7,458 nucleotides of DNA. Source: Clostridiales bacterium. Lineage in GTDB: Bacteria; Bacillota; Desulfitobacteriia; Desulfitobacteriales; Desulfitobacteriaceae. Shown in pieces: positions 3,939 through 7,458 of this stretch (its first letter is position 1; every line of letters starts with the position of its first letter). The notes below the pieces were generated by a model, which saw nothing but the letters and a program-made list of their open reading frames with translations, made no database searches and was not told where the DNA came from. Both the position numbers and the translations under genes were made by a program. Location of the stretch: positions 1-7,458 of the forward strand of contig DAHVVW010000096.1 in assembly GCA_027357125.1 (NCBI GenBank), read 5' to 3'.

Positions 3939-6353
3939 ATGAAAGTAAGTCTGGAATGGCTGCGGGAACTTGTAGAGATAGAGCTTAACGGGGAAGAGCT
4001 GGCTGAAACCCTGACCCGGGGCGGGATTGAAGTCGGAAGTGTGGAGAGTTTAAGCGAAGGCTTTGACAACGTGGTGATCGGGCAAATCAAGGAGATGGAG
4101 ATCCACCCGGACACGGACAAGCTCTGGCTCTGCCGGGTAAACACGGGAGCAGCAGTCTTAACGCTGGTCACAGGGGCGCAGAACCTGTTAGTCGGAGATA
4201 AAGTGCCGGTTGCCTTGGCTGGGGCTGAGCTTCCGAACGGGACTGTGATAGGGGAGGCAAAATTCAGAGGAATAGTTTCCCAAGGGATGCTGTGTTCGGC
4301 TGAGGAACTGTTGCTTGATCAGGGCGTTGGCTTGGAACGCAGTGAAGGCGGGATTTTGATCTTGACGCCTGAAGCCCCGTTGGGGGAAAACTTGGCTGAT
4401 TTCCTGGGGCTCAAAGACAGTGTCCTGGATTTGGAACTGTACCCGAACCGACCGGATTGTCTAGCGATGGTTAATGTGGCCCGTGAAGTTTCTTCCCTGA
4501 CCGGAGCGCAAGTGAATTTGCCTCAGTGGGCGCAGGCGGAAAAGCTCGGGGATGAACTGGATCTGCCGCAGGCTCAGGATGTTAAGATTGTGATCGATGA
4601 GCCGGAATTGTGCTGGCGTTATGCCGGTCTTATCGTTGAGGATGTAAAAATTGAGCCTGCGCCCGAGTGGATGCAAAGACGGCTGAGGGCAGCTGGAGTG
4701 CGCCCGATTAATAATATTGTCGATATCACCAACTATTGCATGCTCGAATTGGGGCAGCCTTTGCACGCTTTTGACCGTGACAAGATTAACGGGGCTGTGC
4801 ACGTGCGCCGGGCTTATGCTGGGGAAGTACTCACTACCTTGGACCAAGTGGAGCGCAAACTGGAGACGGACATGCTCCTTATTGCGGATGAAAAATCCGG
4901 TCTGGGGCTGGCAGGGGTGATGGGAGGCCTCGACAGTGAGGTTACGCCTGCGACTAAACGGCTTTTAGTTGAAGCGGCCCACTTCGCGGGCGTGAGCATC
5001 CGGCGCACGAGCCGCCGTTTGGGACTGCGCTCAGAAGCTTCCAACAGGTTTGAAAAAGGGATTAACCCTTACGGGGCTCGCGCCACCCTCGGTCGTGTGC
5101 GTGAATTATTGGTGGAGACTGGGGCAGGACGCCCGATAGGGTATGTGGATGAAGTGAGCTACCTTCCGCCTTTGCCGGAAGTATCAGTTTCTGTAAGCAG
5201 AACTGGGGATGTTTTGGGGACAGAAGTGACAGCCGCAGATGTTAAGGATGTCTTGGACAGGCTAAACTTCTTGTACACAGAAGGGCAGGACGGTTTCGCA
5301 GTCAAGATCCCGTCTTACCGTTCAGACATTCAGATAGAGGAAGATTTAATTGAAGAGGTAGCACGCCTTACCGGATATGAACGCATACCGACCACCCTGC
5401 CCGCAGGAGATTTGACCCAGGGAATGAGAACTCTCTCGCAGGAGATTCGGCTGCGTCTGCGCCAGGCCTTGATAAGGGTAGGGATGAACGAAGTCTTAAC
5501 TTACTCCTTCACTCGGCCCGGGGCTGACCGCAAATGGGGTAAGGCCGAACAAGCAATTGTCCTGATGAACCCGCTTAGAGAAGAACTAAGTGTGATGCGC
5601 ACCTCCCTCTCCCCCGGGCTTTTAGATGTAGCAGCCCGTAATCTGAGTCGGCGCAATACCAATATTGCTATTTTTGAAATCGGCAATGTCTACCTGAGTG
5701 AGGAACAGACACTTACACAACTGCCACAGGAACAGCTGCGCCTAGCCGCTTTAGCTGTGGGCAAGAGTGAGCGCCACTGGCTCAGCATTCCTGTGGACTA
5801 TGACTTTTATTTCCTCAAAGGAGTGATTGAGGAAGTCGGCAGAGAATTCGGGTTGTCTTTTAACTACAAAGCACTTACTGAAGAAGACCTGCTTCATCCC
5901 GGGCGCTCAGTGGAAGTTTATCTTGGAGATGAGAAGATAGGGTTTTTAGGGGAGCTTCATCCTCTCGTAGCCAAAGAGTGGGATTTGGAACGGGCGGTTG
6001 TGTTCGAACTGGAGGTTCAGCCTTTAATCGAGCAAGCTGGCACGACTGTGCTCGTAGGGGCCATCCCGCGCTTCCCGGCAGTGCAGAGGGATTTGGCCCT
6101 GATTGTCTCGAAAGAGACTCCGGCCGCCGCTGTCATGGCCAAAATCCGGAGCTTAGGCGGGGAACTCCTGCAGGAAGTAGAGATTTTTGACGTTTATACC
6201 GGTAAACCTGTGCCTGAAGACCGCAAGAGTCTGGCCTTTAGCCTGCGCTATCAGTCCCTCGCCCGCACGCTCACTGATGAGGAAGTGAATGAACTAAATT
6301 CGCGTATTTTAGAGGGTATTCAGCAGGAATTCGCAGCAGAATGGCGAAAATAG
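3939..6353 (+). CDS. pheT: Phenylalanyl-tRNA synthetase beta subunit
   Basis: PheT completes the PheRS heterotetramer; it binds tRNA-Phe and hydrolyses mischarged Tyr-tRNA-Phe. The 804-residue product is full length. Domains in order: B1 start (1-38); EMAP-like tRNA-binding OB fold (about 39-150, with H56-P-x-A/T-D60 and SQGMLCS at 114-120); B3/B4 editing module (about 210-395, with PLHAFDR at 274-280 and VEAAHF at 344-349); B5 domain (about 415-483), whose SDIQIEEDLIEEVARLTGY (462-480) carries the acidic residues D463, D469, E472 and E473 that usually bind magnesium; the catalytic-like but inactive core (about 495-690); and a C-terminal FDX-ACB anticodon-binding domain (about 710-803, starting PRFPAVQRDLAL). 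ATG is preceded by a G-rich site AGGGGGGTGG (3925-3934) overlapping the pheS stop, indicating tight co-expression. No defect is visible. Confidence 0.98.
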   Translation: MKVSLEWLRELVEIELNGEELAETLTRGGIEVGSVESLSEGFDNVVIGQIKEMEIHPDTDKLWLCRVNTGAAVLTLVTGAQNLLVGDKVPVALAGAELPNGTVIGEAKFRGIVSQGMLCSAEELLLDQGVGLERSEGGILILTPEAPLGENLADFLGLKDSVLDLELYPNRPDCLAMVNVAREVSSLTGAQVNLPQWAQAEKLGDELDLPQAQDVKIVIDEPELCWRYAGLIVEDVKIEPAPEWMQRRLRAAGVRPINNIVDITNYCMLELGQPLHAFDRDKINGAVHVRRAYAGEVLTTLDQVERKLETDMLLIADEKSGLGLAGVMGGLDSEVTPATKRLLVEAAHFAGVSIRRTSRRLGLRSEASNRFEKGINPYGARATLGRVRELLVETGAGRPIGYVDEVSYLPPLPEVSVSVSRTGDVLGTEVTAADVKDVLDRLNFLYTEGQDGFAVKIPSYRSDIQIEEDLIEEVARLTGYERIPTTLPAGDLTQGMRTLSQEIRLRLRQALIRVGMNEVLTYSFTRPGADRKWGKAEQAIVLMNPLREELSVMRTSLSPGLLDVAARNLSRRNTNIAIFEIGNVYLSEEQTLTQLPQEQLRLAALAVGKSERHWLSIPVDYDFYFLKGVIEEVGREFGLSFNYKALTEEDLLHPGRSVEVYLGDEKIGFLGELHPLVAKEWDLERAVVFELEVQPLIEQAGTTVLVGAIPRFPAVQRDLALIVSKETPAAAVMAKIRSLGGELLQEVEIFDVYTGKPVPEDRKSLAFSLRYQSLARTLTDEEVNELNSRILEGIQQEFAAEWRK

Positions 6354-6391
6354 TAGACTAATCAGTTAAGAGAAGGAAGCGGGGGTAAAGC

Positions 6392-6643
6392 GTGGCTCAC
6401 GAAACGCAAAAGGTCGAGATTTTCGGGGAAAAGTATGTTGTGCGCGGGGAAGCAAGCTCTGAGCAAATTCAGGCGGTTGCCCGTGAGGTGGATAAAAGAA
6501 TGTACCTGATTGCCCAGCGTTTCCCCCGTTTGCCCCACCACCAGGTCGCTGTCCTAACCGCGTTGAACTTGGCTGATGACCTAGCCAAGCTGCGTGAGGA
6601 ACAGGAGACCTTGATGCAGCTTTTAGGAGAAAAAACTGAGTAG
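6392..6643 (+). CDS. zapA: Cell division protein ZapA
   Basis: ZapA is a cytoplasmic protein that binds FtsZ and promotes protofilament bundling in the Z-ring. The 83-residue product matches the short Firmicute form: an N-terminal globular part with VEIFGEKYVVRG (8-19) and IQAVAREVDKRM (25-36), the conserved VAVLTALNLADDL (52-64), then a helix L-x-K-L-R-E-E-Q-E-T-L (64-75) suited to the coiled-coil dimer. Start is GTG at 6392 with GGGGGT (6381-6386) 5 nt upstream. It follows pheT by 38 nt with no terminator or promoter between them, so co-transcription is likely. zapA near pheT is a recurrent Firmicute arrangement, as in B. subtilis. Confidence 0.93.
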   Translation: MAHETQKVEIFGEKYVVRGEASSEQIQAVAREVDKRMYLIAQRFPRLPHHQVAVLTALNLADDLAKLREEQETLMQLLGEKTE

Positions 6644-6676
6644 GCTTCACGCGAGGCACGTAATAGACTTTGTACG

Positions 6677-6702
6677 AGCATCTGGGTAACCAGGTGCTTT
6701 TT
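6677..6702 (+). terminator. Intrinsic terminator after zapA
   Basis: AGCATCTGG (6677-6685) and CCAGGTGCT (6690-6698) form a nine-base-pair stem with one G-U around a GTAA tetraloop, followed by TTTTT (6698-6702). It lies 33 nt past the zapA stop and probably ends the pheST-zapA transcript. Confidence 0.9.
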
Positions 6703-6769
6703 CGTGCGCTGGCTTTTTGAGGGAAAGTTGGATACACTAAAGAAGTGTGACAGAGAGTGGGGGAGAAGT

Positions 6770-7458
6770 ATGCACCTGGTGATGTTTTTTGTAGACGGAT
6801 TTGGTCTGGGAAGCGAAGAAGCTAATCCTATTGTTGCAGCCCATACTCCGGTGATTGATAGGCTTCTGGGAGGGCACCTGTTGTGGGGGGAGCGTGTTTT
6901 GTCCCATGAGCAAACGATCCTAAGGCCGCTCGCTGCTTCCTTAGGAGTTCCGGGTGTACCGCAGAGCGCCACCGGGCAGACTACACTTTGGACGGGCGTG
7001 AACGCGGCCAAGGTTTTAGGGTATCACCTTAACGCCTACCCGAATGAGACTTTAGCAAAAATAATTGCGGAGAAAAGTATTTTTAAGCAACTGGCTGAGC
7101 GTGGCCAGAAAGTAACTTTTGCCAATGCCTTTACCTCTGTAATAGATCAGCCGTTTTTCTTTAATGCTAGTACTAAAAAAAGATATTCCGCTTCTACTTT
7201 GAGCGCTTTAGCGGGCGGGGCTCGCCTGCGCCGGGCGCACGATTTGCTGGAAGGGAAAGCTGTTTTTCAGGATATGGTTAACGAGATTATGCGCGAACGG
7301 GGAGAGGATGTGCCCTTGTTTACCCCGTTTGAGGCCGGGCAGAACTTGGCCCGCGTCTGTCTTGAACATGATTTTACTCTGTATGAATATTTTCAGACGG
7401 ATAAGAAAGGGCACAAACAGCTTTGGCCGGAGTGTGTGGAGATCGTTGAGAGGATCGA
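6770..7458 (+). CDS. Alkaline-phosphatase-superfamily metalloenzyme, partial
   Basis: The frame runs from ATG at 6770 off the window edge (229 complete codons, C-terminus missing). It starts MHLVMFFVDGFGLG, where D9 is in the place of the first metal ligand of alkaline-phosphatase/phosphoglycerate-mutase-like enzymes. PQSATGQTTLWTG (64-76) holds the likely nucleophile (S66 or T68). FANAF (117-121) and EYFQTDKKGH (206-215) follow, the last giving D211 and H215 as later metal ligands. These enzymes use two divalent metals to act on phosphate or sulfate esters, but the substrate of this one is unknown; iPGM, phosphopentomutase or phosphodiesterase activity should not be assumed. No signal peptide is seen, so it is probably cytoplasmic. 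GGGGGAG (6759-6765) is the ribosome site. It lies after the zapA terminator and so should have its own promoter, which I could not identify. Confidence 0.8.
   Translation, partial: MHLVMFFVDGFGLGSEEANPIVAAHTPVIDRLLGGHLLWGERVLSHEQTILRPLAASLGVPGVPQSATGQTTLWTGVNAAKVLGYHLNAYPNETLAKIIAEKSIFKQLAERGQKVTFANAFTSVIDQPFFFNASTKKRYSASTLSALAGGARLRRAHDLLEGKAVFQDMVNEIMRERGEDVPLFTPFEAGQNLARVCLEHDFTLYEYFQTDKKGHKQLWPECVEIVERI

Noticed and set aside
6717..6738. TTGAGG / TACACT as a promoter for the metalloenzyme gene
   Set aside because: The spacing is only 10 bp and no other hexamer pair with normal spacing was found, so it is not called.
6366..7011. Long minus-strand ORFs across zapA and the start of the metalloenzyme gene
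   Set aside because: They are antisense to two genes with clear family features, have no recognisable motifs and no convincing ribosome sites.

Overview
The window looks like a chromosomal housekeeping region of a Gram-positive Firmicute, most likely a clostridial (Peptococcaceae-like) anaerobe. This rests on gene order (infC-rpmI-rplT, a YsgA-type RNA methyltransferase, pheS-pheT, zapA), strong Shine-Dalgarno sites, a T-box in front of pheS, an L20-type attenuator in front of infC, and a four-cysteine insert in PheS. The species assignment is inference; no search was run. All confident genes lie on the + strand. I see no mobile element, CRISPR array, rRNA or tRNA.

Region by region: (1) 1-200 holds the edge of a minus-strand ORF that reads like part of a PPC-type secreted beta-sandwich domain. 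A short direct repeat and an in-frame stop lie just upstream of its only visible start, so it may be a decayed gene. (2) 204-360 is a perfect consensus promoter followed by an attenuator leader that resembles the Firmicute L20 leader, with mutually exclusive terminator and antiterminator pairings. (3) 400-1557 is infC (ATT start), rpmI and rplT, closed by a strong terminator at 1568-1592. (4) 1618-2412 is a SpoU/TrmH-family rRNA 2'-O-methyltransferase. (5) 2407-2436 is an extended -10 promoter, followed by a 41-residue YqzL-like protein and a tRNA-responsive T-box leader (about 2621-2859). (6) 2904-6353 is pheS-pheT, both subunits of phenylalanyl-tRNA synthetase, followed by zapA and a terminator at 6677-6702. 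(7) From 6770 off the right edge runs an alkaline-phosphatase-superfamily metalloenzyme of unknown substrate.

Nearly everything serves translation: initiation (IF3), two large-subunit proteins, an rRNA modifier and Phe-tRNA charging. Two separate RNA switches control it: r-protein feedback on the first operon and uncharged tRNA on the second. ZapA adds a link to cell division. The parts least like textbook versions are the unusual proximal Stem I of the T-box, the yqzL-like ORF ahead of the switch, and the degraded-looking ORF at the left edge. I found no convincing undescribed multi-gene system.
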